64,000 nt of DNA, from contig NZ_FRDM01000009.1 in the NCBI RefSeq assembly GCF_900143215.1, forward strand, positions 1-64,000, given 5' to 3'. A program made the position numbers and the translations under genes. A model generated the notes under the pieces. That model was not told where the DNA came from and did not search any database. It saw nothing but the letters and a program-made list of their open reading frames with translations. The number at the start of each line of letters is the position of its first letter. The first letter of the stretch is position 1. Origin of the DNA: Geodermatophilus obscurus. GTDB taxonomy: Bacteria; Actinomycetota; Actinomycetes; Mycobacteriales; Geodermatophilaceae. Positions 1 through 7,686 of this stretch are shown here, one piece after another.

Positions 1-219
1 CTCAGCCTGGATCCACCGCTGACGATAGGAGCGCATTCCGGGAGCGGCCTTTGGCGCGCCGGTGACCTGCGCGGATGCTCTTTCCGGCGCCCTTTCGGGG
101 TTGCATCTGCGGGATGCAGGTCCGGTGTGCGCCTCTCGCGAGCGTTGTCGCAGGTCGGCGGCGCGTCCCGAGCCTCAGGCGCCCCCACTACACAAGATCA
201 ACGGTGGATCCGGGCTCAG
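1..219. repeat. Stretch bounded by imperfect 18-bp inverted repeats
   Basis: Bases 1-18 (CTCAGCCTGGATCCACCG) and 202-219 (CGGTGGATCCGGGCTCAG) are inverted copies matching at 16 of 18 positions. They enclose about 180 non-coding bases, as a small non-autonomous element would. The left end coincides with the window edge, so a target duplication cannot be checked and the arms may extend further. Confidence 0.3.
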
Positions 220-414
220 CGGACGACGGCCCGCTGACCACGCTGGGCTCGTGCTCGGCGTCGGCCATCACCTTCTCCGCGGGCGCCGCCACGGCGGCCC
301 TCTACGGTCGCCTGCTCGCCCCGCCCCCGCCGGCCCACGGCGGCTGAGCGACCCGCGAACGTCGCGGCTGCGACCCGTGTGACAGGTGTGGTCGCACGTG
401 CCGGGTGCGCCGCC

Positions 415-444
415 GTGTCGACACGTTGACGTGACGCAACGTGT
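415..444. promoter_or_regulatory. Operator-like overlapping palindromes upstream of the 514 operon
   Basis: GTGTCGACAC (415-424) is a perfect 10-bp palindrome. Overlapping it, ACACGTTG (421-428) and CAACGTGT (437-444) form a perfect inverted repeat with an 8-base spacer. The block ends 70 bases before the first gene of the operon, a usual place for a dimeric repressor or activator site. A TTGACG (426-431) inside it could be a -35 element, but no well-spaced -10 follows, so the promoter itself is uncertain. Confidence 0.45.
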
Positions 445-513
445 TTGTGCACGTACTCTCCATGAAGCCCGCGGTTCGTGCGGGTGCCATCCCCCGAGCA
501 GGAAGACCGCTGA

Positions 514-1641
514 GTGTCCCGATCGTCCCGCGCGGACCGCACAGCCGGCGGCGACGGCGCCCCGCAGGGCGCCGTCCTGGTCGTGGGCGGTGGCTTCTAC
601 GGCTGCTCGTTGGCGACGCACCTGGCCCGCCGGGGCGCGCGGGTCACCGTGCTGGAGGCCCGGGCCGAACTGCTCGGCGGGGCCAGCTACTTCAACCAGG
701 CCCGGGTGCACGGCGGCTACCACTACCCGCGCTCGCTCCGGACGGCCGGTCGCAGCCAGGCCTCCTACGAGTCCTTCACGGCGCGCTACGCCTCCTGCGT
801 CGTCGACGACTTCCTGTGCATCTACGCCGTGGCGCGCGGGTCACTCACCAACGCCCGCAAGTTCCGCCGCGTCTGCGACCACATCGGGGCACCGCTGATG
901 GACGCGCCCGCCTCGGTGCGCAAACTGTTCAACCCGGCGACGATCGAGGCCTCCTGGGTGACCCGTGAGTCCGTCTTCGACGCGGTCCGGCTGCGCGAGC
1001 TCGTCCGTGAGGAGCTCGCCGACGCCGGGGTCACGGTCCGGCTGGGCACCCCGGTGTCGGGCGTGGCGGAGACCGCGGCCGGTGCCCTCGTCACCCTCGA
1101 GACCGGGGAGGTCCTCACCGGGGACCGGGTGCTGGTGTGCACCTACGGCGAGGGGATCGACACCCTGCCGCCGGGCGTCGGGTACGGCGGACTGCACTGC
1201 GAGCCGTGCGAGATGGCGCTGGTGGACCTGCCGGAGCCGCTGCGCGGGAAGGGCGTCACCGTGATGGACGGCCCCTACTTCTCGCTCATGCCGTTCCCGT
1301 CCACGCCGTTCTCCACGCTCAGCCACGTCCGGTACACACCGCACGGCTCGCACCCGACCTACGAGCAGGCGGTGACGGCGCTGCGCGCGGGGCTGACCAC
1401 CCGGGCGGACTGGATGATCCGGGACGCGGCGCGCTACGTGCCCGCCCTGGCCGGCGCCGTCCACCGGGAGTCGCTGTGGGGCGTCAAGACCGTGCCGGCC
1501 CGTCGTGACGGCGACGACGCCCGGCCGATCGTCCTCCGCCGGTCCGACGGCGGCCGCGTGCTGTCCCTGCTGGGCAGCAAGATCGACAACATCGGTGACG
1601 CACTCCGAGTGGCTGAGGAGCACCTCCGTGACGCTGTTTGA
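514..1641 (+). CDS. FAD-dependent oxidoreductase, first gene of a glycan operon
   Basis: This 375-residue protein opens with a dinucleotide-binding motif (GGGFYG, residues 25-30) followed by a strand ending in Glu (VLEA, 46-49), the layout of D-amino-acid-oxidase-type flavoproteins that bind FAD. A distinctive stretch NQARVHGGYHYPRS spans 61-74. The C-terminal 25 residues look like the return of the FAD-binding fold. The substrate is not evident. The five co-directional genes after it handle sugars, so oxidation of a sugar or sugar nucleotide is a reasonable inference. GTG 514 was chosen because AGGAAGA lies 7 bases upstream and no family residues precede it. The 3' end overlaps the next gene by 14 bases. 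Confidence 0.8.
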   Translation: MSRSSRADRTAGGDGAPQGAVLVVGGGFYGCSLATHLARRGARVTVLEARAELLGGASYFNQARVHGGYHYPRSLRTAGRSQASYESFTARYASCVVDDFLCIYAVARGSLTNARKFRRVCDHIGAPLMDAPASVRKLFNPATIEASWVTRESVFDAVRLRELVREELADAGVTVRLGTPVSGVAETAAGALVTLETGEVLTGDRVLVCTYGEGIDTLPPGVGYGGLHCEPCEMALVDLPEPLRGKGVTVMDGPYFSLMPFPSTPFSTLSHVRYTPHGSHPTYEQAVTALRAGLTTRADWMIRDAARYVPALAGAVHRESLWGVKTVPARRDGDDARPIVLRRSDGGRVLSLLGSKIDNIGDALRVAEEHLRDAV

Positions 1642-2707
1642 GACCCACCGCGCCGCGGGGAGCGAGGTCGGGGGGCCGCGCGCCGACGTCGTCGTCCGCA
1701 CGCCGGCGCCGTCGGCCCGGTCCGGCACCTTCCTCAGCGTCGTCGTGGTCGCCGACGGGGCGGCGGCCGAGATCGAGCAGGACCTCACCGCCCTGGACGC
1801 CGCCGTCGCCCGGGCGTACCCCGTGCACGAGATCGTGCTGGTCCTCTCCGGGTCCCGCAGCCGGCTGGCCTGGGCCCGCGCGCTCGCCGAGCGGCAGCCG
1901 AACCTCCAGGTGCTCGGCCTGGTGCAGCCGGTCCGGGACGAGGTCGCCTTCACCGCCGGTCTCGACGGCGCTCTCGGCGACGTCGTGGTGACCGCACGCC
2001 TCGGGGTGGACGCGCCCGAGGACGTGCTCCGCTGCGCGGGCATGGTCACCGACGAGACCGCCGTCGTCGTCGGGGTCGACCGCCGCGCCCCGGCCGGCCG
2101 CCGGCTCGCCCTGCGGCTGAGCCGGGCGCTGGCCAGCCGCAGCATGGGCGAGGAGATCGCCACCGTCAGCCTGGGGCTGCGCGGCTACAGCCGTCCGGCG
2201 CTCGACGCGTGGCTGCCCCGCCGGGACCGGGACCGGGTGCTGCGCCTGCTGCCGTCGATCTCGGGCTACCCGTGGGCCGTGCTGCCCTACGAGTCGGGGG
2301 ACCGGCAGCACCCGCGGCAGGCCAGCAGCTTCCGGCAGGTGGTGCGCTCGATCTTCTACGCCAGCGGCCGCCCGCTGCGGGTCGCCGTCGGCATCGCGCT
2401 GGTGACCAGCCTGGTCAACATGCTGTACGCGCTCTACGTGGTGGCCGTCGGGCTGTTCCGGGGGGCCGTCGAGGGCTGGACGTCGATGAGCCTGCAGATG
2501 AGCTTCATGTTCTTCATGCTCAGCGTCGTCATCGCGATCATGGCCGAGTTCATGTTCCAGTCGAACGAGACGGCGAACGAGCGGCCCATCTACCGGGTCG
2601 CGTTCGAGGCCACCAGCTCGGTGCTGGCGGCACGGGACACGCTCAACGTCGACGCCGAGGCCACCGCGGTGCAGGGCGCCGCCGAGCAGACGGGGGTCCG
2701 GCAGTGA
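1628..2707 (+). CDS. GT2-like glycosyltransferase with two C-terminal membrane helices
   Basis: The 359-residue product starts its conserved part at about residue 37 with a beta strand (FLSVVVVAD) typical of family 2 glycosyltransferases. The usual DxD signature is not clear, so donor binding may be altered. Two hydrophobic helices near the C-terminus (about 252-279 and 286-312) resemble the membrane anchor of polyprenyl-phosphate glycosyltransferases of the GtrB/DPM1 type. It probably moves a sugar onto a lipid carrier at the inner face of the membrane (inference). GTG 1628 is preceded by GAGGAG 7 bases upstream and lies inside the end of the oxidoreductase gene. The next gene overlaps by GTGA, so the operon is translationally coupled. 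Confidence 0.7.
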   Translation: MTLFETHRAAGSEVGGPRADVVVRTPAPSARSGTFLSVVVVADGAAAEIEQDLTALDAAVARAYPVHEIVLVLSGSRSRLAWARALAERQPNLQVLGLVQPVRDEVAFTAGLDGALGDVVVTARLGVDAPEDVLRCAGMVTDETAVVVGVDRRAPAGRRLALRLSRALASRSMGEEIATVSLGLRGYSRPALDAWLPRRDRDRVLRLLPSISGYPWAVLPYESGDRQHPRQASSFRQVVRSIFYASGRPLRVAVGIALVTSLVNMLYALYVVAVGLFRGAVEGWTSMSLQMSFMFFMLSVVIAIMAEFMFQSNETANERPIYRVAFEATSSVLAARDTLNVDAEATAVQGAAEQTGVRQ

Positions 2708-3489
2708 CCCGCCCCGCCCGTCGGGCGCTGGTCGGCTGGAGCGGCTTCGTCGGGGGCTCCCTCGATGCGCGGATCGCCCCGGTCGCCCGGTTCCGCAGCA
2801 CCGACGTCGACCGGCTGCCCGCCGCCGACGTCGACGAGGTCGTCTGCGCCGGCGCCCCCGCGGAGAAGTGGCGCGCCAACGCCGAGCCGGAGGCCGACCT
2901 CGCCGGGATCCGCCGGCTGATCGCCGCCCTCGACGGCAGCCGTGCGACGTCCTGCGTCCTGGTGTCGACGGTCGACGTCTTCGCCGACTCCCGCGGCGTG
3001 GACGAGACGACCCCGGCCGACACCACGCAGGAGCAGGCCTACGGCCGGCACCGGGCGCTGCTGGAGGAGTTCGTCCGCGAGCGGTTCGACGACGTGCTGG
3101 TCGTCCGGCTGCCCGGCATGTACGGCCCCGGGCTGAAGAAGAACCTGGTGTACGACCTGGTCCACCAGCCCGAGGCGCGGTTCGCCCACGAGGACTCCAG
3201 CTTCCAGTTCTACGACGTGCGCGACCTCTGGGGGCACGTGCTGCTCGCCCGCGACGCCGGGCTGTCCGTGGTGAACCTCGCGACCGAACCGGTCACCTCG
3301 GCCCAGGTCGCCCACGAGTGCTTCGGGGTGGACTACCGCTGCGACGACCGGCCCCGGGTCGCCTACGACCTGCACACCGCCCACGCCGCCGCGCTCGCCG
3401 GACGCGAGGGCCGGTACCTGCGCTCCGCGGACGAGGTGCTGACCGGCATCCGCACCTGGGGCGCCCGGCTGCCGGCGGCCCGGGCATGA
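2704..3489 (+). CDS. NAD-dependent epimerase/dehydratase-like extended SDR
   Basis: The 261-residue protein has an N-terminal GxxGxxG motif (G11, G14, G17) and a strand carrying Ser-Thr (LVSTVDVF) ahead of the catalytic Tyr113, the order of extended short-chain dehydrogenases acting on nucleotide sugars. The usual YxxxK is YGRHR here, with Arg117 in place of the catalytic lysine. A conserved RLPGMYGPG segment follows, as in sugar epimerases. At 261 residues it is shorter than typical family members (about 310-340). It may be an NDP-sugar epimerase, dehydratase or reductase with altered chemistry. It overlaps both neighbours by 4 bases. Confidence 0.75.
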   Translation: MTRPARRALVGWSGFVGGSLDARIAPVARFRSTDVDRLPAADVDEVVCAGAPAEKWRANAEPEADLAGIRRLIAALDGSRATSCVLVSTVDVFADSRGVDETTPADTTQEQAYGRHRALLEEFVRERFDDVLVVRLPGMYGPGLKKNLVYDLVHQPEARFAHEDSSFQFYDVRDLWGHVLLARDAGLSVVNLATEPVTSAQVAHECFGVDYRCDDRPRVAYDLHTAHAAALAGREGRYLRSADEVLTGIRTWGARLPAARA

Positions 3490-4301
3490 GGCTGGCCTTC
3501 TCCAACCTCGCCTGGCCGGCCGACCTCGACGCGGCGGTGCTGCCCGAGCTCGCCGAGCGGGGCTTCGGCTGCCTCGAGGTGGCGCCCACCCGGCTGTGGA
3601 CCGAGCCGCTGGCCCAGGACGCCGACGAGGTGGCCGCGGCCCGCGCGGCGGTCGAGGCGGCCGGATTGCGGATCGTCGCCCTGCAGTCGCTGCTCTTCGG
3701 CCGCCCGCAGTTCCAGCTGTTCGGGGACGCCGAGGCGCGTGCGGGCCTCGTCGAGCACCTCCTCGGGATGGCCCGGCTGGCCTCGGGCCTGGGCGCGACC
3801 CGCCTGGTGTTCGGCTCGCCGGGCAACCGGCGCCGCGTCGATCTGCCCGTGCCGCACGCCGACGAGATCGCCGCCGAGGTGTTCGCCGGCCTCGGGGCGC
3901 GCGCCGCGGACCTCGGCGTCTGCTTCTGCATCGAGGCCAACCCGACCGTCTACGGGTGCGACTGGCTGACCGACGCGGTCGCCTCCACCGCCTTCGTGCG
4001 CGCCGTCGACTCGCCCGGCGTCCGGCTGCACCTGGACACCGCCTGCATGGCGCTGGCCGGGGACGACGCCGCCGAGCGGGTCCGCGCCGGGGCCGACGTG
4101 CTGGCGCACGTGCACGCCAGCGCCCCGCAGCTGGGCCCGGTCGGGCCCGACGGCCCGGTCGACCACGAGGCGGTCGCGGGCGCCCTGCGGGCCGCGGACT
4201 ACGACGGGCACGTCTCCGTCGAGATGCTGCCGCCGAGCGAGGACGACCTGACCGGCGCCGTCCGGCGCACCGCCGAGTTCGTGAGGAAGACCTACTCGTG
4301 A
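3486..4301 (+). CDS. Sugar phosphate isomerase/epimerase (xylose-isomerase-like TIM barrel)
   Basis: This 271-residue protein reads as one TIM barrel of the AP endonuclease 2/xylose isomerase-like superfamily. Candidate divalent-metal ligands fall in the expected order: Glu in CIEANP, Asp in HLDTACM, His in HVHAS, and Glu near the C-terminus in SVEMLPP. Members isomerise or epimerise sugars, inositols or hydroxypyruvate-type substrates, and some are dehydratases; the substrate cannot be read from sequence. It sits between an epimerase-like SDR and a glycosyltransferase in an operon with 4-base overlaps on both sides. A role in making the sugar those enzymes transfer is therefore likely (inference). 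Confidence 0.75.
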   Translation: MRLAFSNLAWPADLDAAVLPELAERGFGCLEVAPTRLWTEPLAQDADEVAAARAAVEAAGLRIVALQSLLFGRPQFQLFGDAEARAGLVEHLLGMARLASGLGATRLVFGSPGNRRRVDLPVPHADEIAAEVFAGLGARAADLGVCFCIEANPTVYGCDWLTDAVASTAFVRAVDSPGVRLHLDTACMALAGDDAAERVRAGADVLAHVHASAPQLGPVGPDGPVDHEAVAGALRAADYDGHVSVEMLPPSEDDLTGAVRRTAEFVRKTYS

Positions 4302-5119
4302 CCAGCGACCTGCAGGCCACCCCCGACACCACCGGCTGGGCGGTGCCCCGCGGCGACGTGCACGTCCTGCGCCCGCGCGCCAGCCGCCACTGCGTCGTGA
4401 TCCCGGTGATCAACGAGGGCGAGCGCGTCCTGGGCCAGCTGCGCCGGCTGCGCGACCTCGGGCTGGACCTCGACGTGGTCGTCGCCGACGGCGGCAGCAC
4501 CGACGGCTCGAACGACCCGGAGCTGCTGCGCGACCTCGGCGTCCGGGCGGTCCTGGTGAAGCGCGACAGCGGGAAGCTCAGCGCCCAGCTGCGGATGGGC
4601 TTCGCCTACGCGCTCACCGAGGGGTACGAGGGCGTCATCACCGTCGACGGCAACGGCAAGGACGACGTCTCGGCGCTGCCCCGGTTCGTCGCCGCGCTCG
4701 ACGCGGGCGCCGGGTTCGTCCAGGGGTCCCGGTACGTCCCCGGCGGCAGGTCGGTCAACACCCCGCGCGACCGGCACCTGGCCATCAAGCTCTTCCACGC
4801 CCCGGTGACGTCGCTGGCCGCCCGGACGCGGTACACCGACACGACGAACGGGTTCCGCGGCCACTCTCGGGCGCTGCTGCTGGACCCGCGGGTCGCGCCG
4901 ATGCGGGAGGTGTTCGACACCTACGAGCTGCTGGCCTACCTGCCGATCCGGGCCGCACGGCTGGGCTACCGGTGCACCGAGGTCCCGGTCACCCGCGCCT
5001 ACCCGGACGCCGGCGACGTCCCCACGAAGATCCACGGCCGGCGCGCGCAGTTCGCGCTGGTGGAGATCCTGCTGCGGGCCGCGCTCGGGCGGTACGACGC
5101 ACCGGGGCCGCAGGGGTGA
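4298..5119 (+). CDS. Family 2 glycosyltransferase (GtrB/DPM1-like, soluble)
   Basis: The 273-residue protein carries the GT2 nucleotide-sugar motif VVADGGSTDGS and a second acidic motif VDGNGKDD where the metal-binding aspartates fall. A TTNGFRG segment resembles the acceptor-side motif of polyprenyl-phosphate mannose/glucose synthases. No membrane helix is present, so it should act at the inner membrane face through its partners. It is followed with a 4-base overlap by a GtrA-type membrane protein, the classical partner that flips or supports a polyprenyl-phosphate sugar. Making a lipid-linked sugar for a surface glycan is a supported inference; donor and acceptor are unknown. Confidence 0.85.
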   Translation: MTSDLQATPDTTGWAVPRGDVHVLRPRASRHCVVIPVINEGERVLGQLRRLRDLGLDLDVVVADGGSTDGSNDPELLRDLGVRAVLVKRDSGKLSAQLRMGFAYALTEGYEGVITVDGNGKDDVSALPRFVAALDAGAGFVQGSRYVPGGRSVNTPRDRHLAIKLFHAPVTSLAARTRYTDTTNGFRGHSRALLLDPRVAPMREVFDTYELLAYLPIRAARLGYRCTEVPVTRAYPDAGDVPTKIHGRRAQFALVEILLRAALGRYDAPGPQG

Positions 5120-5610
5120 GCCGCGAGCGGGTCGCCGTCTTCCTGCGCTTCGTGCTGGTCAACGTCCTCAACACGGGCCTCTACTGGGGGCTCTACCTGC
5201 TCCTGCTGCTGGTCACCCCCTACCTGGTGGCCAACACCCTGGCGCTGGTCGTCGCGGTGCTGGTGGCCTACCTGGCCAACGCCCGCTACGCCTTCGGTGT
5301 CGCGCCGTCACGCGGTCGGCTGCTGCGGTACCTGGGCGCCAACGGGACGACGATCCTCCTGCGGACGGCGGTGGTCTGGGTGCTCGTCGCGCTGCTGTCC
5401 CTCGACGAGCAGCTCGCCCCGCCGGTGGCGGTCGCCGTCACGATGCCCGCGGCCTTCCTGCTCACCGGGTGGGCCATGGCAGAGCGGCTGAACCGTCGGC
5501 CCGCCCCTGCCGCGGCGGCACCGGCGGCAGCACCGCGCGCACCACGCCAACCGTCTACCGATGATCAGCTGAGCTCACGGTCGTGGGTCCTGGCTCAGCG
5601 CCGGTGGTGA
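5116..5610 (+). CDS. GtrA family membrane protein
   Basis: The 164-residue product has four hydrophobic helices in the first 130 residues and an early FVLVNVLNTGLYW segment, typical of the GtrA/DPMS family. Members assist translocation or use of polyprenyl-phosphate sugars; the mycobacterial relative Rv3789 belongs to the arabinan pathway. The C-terminal 30 residues are Ala/Pro-rich and not family-like. The last 17 codons are written by the left arm of the long hairpin at 5562-5643, and the TGA stop (5608-5610) is part of that hairpin's right arm. GTG 5116 overlaps the upstream stop by 4 bases, and this is the last gene of the operon. Confidence 0.85.
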   Translation: MSRERVAVFLRFVLVNVLNTGLYWGLYLLLLLVTPYLVANTLALVVAVLVAYLANARYAFGVAPSRGRLLRYLGANGTTILLRTAVVWVLVALLSLDEQLAPPVAVAVTMPAAFLLTGWAMAERLNRRPAPAAAAPAAAPRAPRQPSTDDQLSSRSWVLAQRRW

Positions 5611-5643
5611 GCCAGGACCCACGACGATCAGCTCAGCTGATCA
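5562..5643. terminator. Long two-tier bidirectional terminator hairpin between gtrA-like gene and rmlA
   Basis: An outer perfect 14-bp inverted repeat (5562-5575 and 5630-5643) encloses an inner perfect 17-bp inverted repeat (5581-5597 and 5608-5624) with a 10-base loop. It lies exactly between two convergent genes, so it can stop transcription from both sides. Its left half is coding sequence of the GtrA gene, and the loop-side arm begins with that gene's stop codon. Confidence 0.85.
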
Positions 5644-5656
5644 CCGGCCGGGCCCC

Positions 5657-6529
5657 TCAGACCACCGGGTCGTCGAGCAGGTGCAGCAGGTAGTCGCCGT
5701 AGCCGCTCTTGCCCAGCGGCTCGGCGGCGCGGCGCAGGCCGTCGTCGTCGAGCCAGCCCTGCCGCCAGGCGACCTCCTCGATGCAGCCGATCTTGAGCCC
5801 CTGCCGCTCCTCGACCACCGACACGAACTCGGTGGCCTGCCGCAGCGAGGCGAAGGTCCCGGTGTCCAGCCACGCCGTGCCGCGGTCCAGAACGGTGACG
5901 GTGAGCCGTCCCTGGCGCAGGTAGTGCTCGTTCACCGCGGTGATCTCCAGTTCACCGCGGCCGCTGGGCCGGATGCCCCGCGCCACGTCGACCACCGACG
6001 ACTCGTAGAAGTACAGCCCCGGAACGGCGTAGGAGCTCTTCGGTGCCACCGGCTTCTCCTCGATGGACAGCACCCGGCGGTCGCCGTCGAACTCGACGAC
6101 GCCGTACTCCTCCGGGTTGGCCACGTGGTAGGCGAAGACGTGCCCGCCGTCGGGGTCGGGCAGCCGGCCCAGGGCGGTGCCCAGGCCCGCGCCGTAGAAG
6201 ATGTTGTCGCCCAGCACCAGGGCCACCGACTGGTCCCCGACGAACTCCGCGCCGATGAGGAAGGCCTGCGCCAGCCCCTCGGGCCGCGGCTGGACGGCGT
6301 ACTCGATGCGCATCCCCAGCCGGGTGCCGTCGCCCAGCAGCGCGCGGAACGCCTCCTGGTCGCCGGGAGTGGTGATCACCAGCACCTCGCGGACGCCGGC
6401 CATCATCAGCGTCGAGAGCGGGTAGTAGACCATCGGCTTGTCGTACACCGGCATCAGCTGCTTGCTGACCGCCTGGGTGATCGGGAACAGGCGGCTGCCG
6501 GTCCCCCCGGCCAGGATGATGCCCCGCAT
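5657..6529 (-). CDS. rmlA: Glucose-1-phosphate thymidylyltransferase
   Basis: RmlA makes dTDP-glucose from dTTP and glucose-1-phosphate, the first step to dTDP-rhamnose, in the cytoplasm. The 290-residue protein begins with [18 protein letters not shown], the nucleotide-binding signature, then has [23 protein letters not shown] and the EEKP and WLDTG motifs of the family, at the usual length. The ATG at 6529 was chosen because the family starts two residues before the glycine-rich loop; the frame stays open further upstream without similarity. rmlB, rmlC and rmlD are not in the window. It lies beside fbiB and is convergent with the glycan operon. Confidence 0.95.
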   Translation of the reverse strand: MRGIILAGGTGSRLFPITQAVSKQLMPVYDKPMVYYPLSTLMMAGVREVLVITTPGDQEAFRALLGDGTRLGMRIEYAVQPRPEGLAQAFLIGAEFVGDQSVALVLGDNIFYGAGLGTALGRLPDPDGGHVFAYHVANPEEYGVVEFDGDRRVLSIEEKPVAPKSSYAVPGLYFYESSVVDVARGIRPSGRGELEITAVNEHYLRQGRLTVTVLDRGTAWLDTGTFASLRQATEFVSVVEERQGLKIGCIEEVAWRQGWLDDDGLRRAAEPLGKSGYGDYLLHLLDDPVV

Positions 6530-6558
6530 GTCCGGCGACGCTACCGGCGGAGCCGAGC

Positions 6559-7686
6559 TCAGGACGCGGGCGACCCGAGCCACAACCTCCCGACGAGTGA
6601 GCTGCCGCCGGGGGTGCCCACCGGCTCCCATCGGGTGGTCCAGCCCTCGGCGTGCAGCTGCACGACGGCCGCACCGACCAGCGCCCCGAGGTTGAGCGCG
6701 GCGGTCGTGGTGGCCCGCTCCGGCAGGTGCACGTCGACCACGCCGTCGCCCTCGCCGCCGTAGCGGAGGACGACCGGGAACTCCGGCAGGGCCGCGGTCG
6801 CCACCCGGAAGGCGGCGGCGACGGCGTCCAGCTCGCCGTCGCGGGGGACCAGGTCCGCGCCGGGCACGCGGGTCGCCACCAGGTCGCGGCTGCCGTAGGG
6901 GAACAGGTCGCCGGGACCGAGGCGGACCAACGGCCGGGTGCCGGCGTCGTCCTCCGGTGGGTCGAACGGCAGCCCGCGGACGACGGCCACCGGGATGCCG
7001 GCCAGCTTGCCCTTCACCAGGTCCGCAGCGGCCGCCAGCTCGTCGACCAGGGCGACCTGGGTGGTCTCCAGCCGGTTGCCGTGGGCGTCGACCGCGCCGC
7101 GGAGGTCGACCAGCGCGGGGATGCCCGCCGAGCCGACGGCGACGTCGGTCAGCCCGTCCCGCCAGGTGCGGCCGAAGGTGTCACTGACGATGACCGCGAC
7201 CTCGACGCCGAGCAGCTCGCGCAGCCGGTCGCGCAGGGCCCGGGCCGACGCGTCGGCGTCCTCCGGCAGCAGCACGAGCGCGTCGCCGGACACGTTGGAG
7301 GCGTCGATCCCGGCCGCCGCGACCACCCAGCCCTGCGGCGTCTCGACGATCTTCAGCGGCCCGCGCCGGGCGACCACGCGCACCGTCTCCGCGTCGATCG
7401 CCCGCTGGCGCGCGGCCTCCCGGTCCTCGCCGGGCGCGACGGGCACCAGCCGGCCCTCGACCTTGGACACCACCTTGGACGTGACGACGACGACGTCGCG
7501 GTCGGCCAGCCAGGGCATGGCGCCGGCGATCGCGGCGCCGAGGTCGTCGCCGGGGGAGAACTCCGGCAGCCCGCGGACCGGGAGGACCTGGAGGCCGCTG
7601 GGTGGCGGGGGGCAGGGGGCTGCCCCGTCCCGGGTCCCGCCCTGAGCCTGCGAAGGGTGGGGAGGACGGGGTCCTTGCTCAGACAC
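6559..7686 (-). CDS. fbiB: Coenzyme F420-0:L-glutamate ligase with a short C-terminal domain (FbiB-like)
   Basis: The CofE part adds gamma-linked glutamates to F420-0 using GTP. It spans about residues 34-255 and shows [18 protein letters not shown] and [19 protein letters not shown]. Mycobacterial FbiB adds a flavin-binding nitroreductase-like domain of about 200 residues that reduces dehydro-F420-0; here only about 120 residues follow, keeping perhaps the end of that fold. The only usable start is GTG 7686, which overlaps the fbiA stop. Residues 3-30 are then translated from a copy of the dispersed hairpin element (7622-7675), giving a low-complexity Pro/Gly stretch. An unrecognised non-standard start nearer residue 32 cannot be excluded. 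Confidence 0.9.
   Translation of the reverse strand: MSEQGPRPPHPSQAQGGTRDGAAPCPPPPSGLQVLPVRGLPEFSPGDDLGAAIAGAMPWLADRDVVVVTSKVVSKVEGRLVPVAPGEDREAARQRAIDAETVRVVARRGPLKIVETPQGWVVAAAGIDASNVSGDALVLLPEDADASARALRDRLRELLGVEVAVIVSDTFGRTWRDGLTDVAVGSAGIPALVDLRGAVDAHGNRLETTQVALVDELAAAADLVKGKLAGIPVAVVRGLPFDPPEDDAGTRPLVRLGPGDLFPYGSRDLVATRVPGADLVPRDGELDAVAAAFRVATAALPEFPVVLRYGGEGDGVVDVHLPERATTTAALNLGALVGAAVVQLHAEGWTTRWEPVGTPGGSSLVGRLWLGSPAS
7622..7675 (-). repeat. Dispersed hairpin element, copy A (inside fbiB 5' end)
   Basis: Read on the minus strand, this copy runs from GGACCCCGTCC to GGACGGGGC around a centre containing CTTCGCAGGCTCAGGG. It belongs to the element family found at 9262, 11306, 27275, 31788, 38627, 56300, 59372 and 62049. 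Unlike most copies it lies within an open frame and encodes residues 5-22 or so of FbiB. Confidence 0.8.

Larger units (their letters stand above)
1..513. other. Non-coding left flank of the polysaccharide operon
   Basis: No reading frame here looks like a protein gene; the open frames on both strands have no recognisable domain and no ribosome binding site. The stretch is visibly less GC-rich than its surroundings in the first 130 bases. It holds an imperfect inverted repeat (1-18 and 202-219) and a cluster of short palindromes just upstream of the operon that begins at 514. Confidence 0.6.

Noticed and set aside
62-382. Short ORFs in the left flank
   Set aside because: No ribosome binding site, no domain, and overlapping frames on both strands; treated as non-coding.
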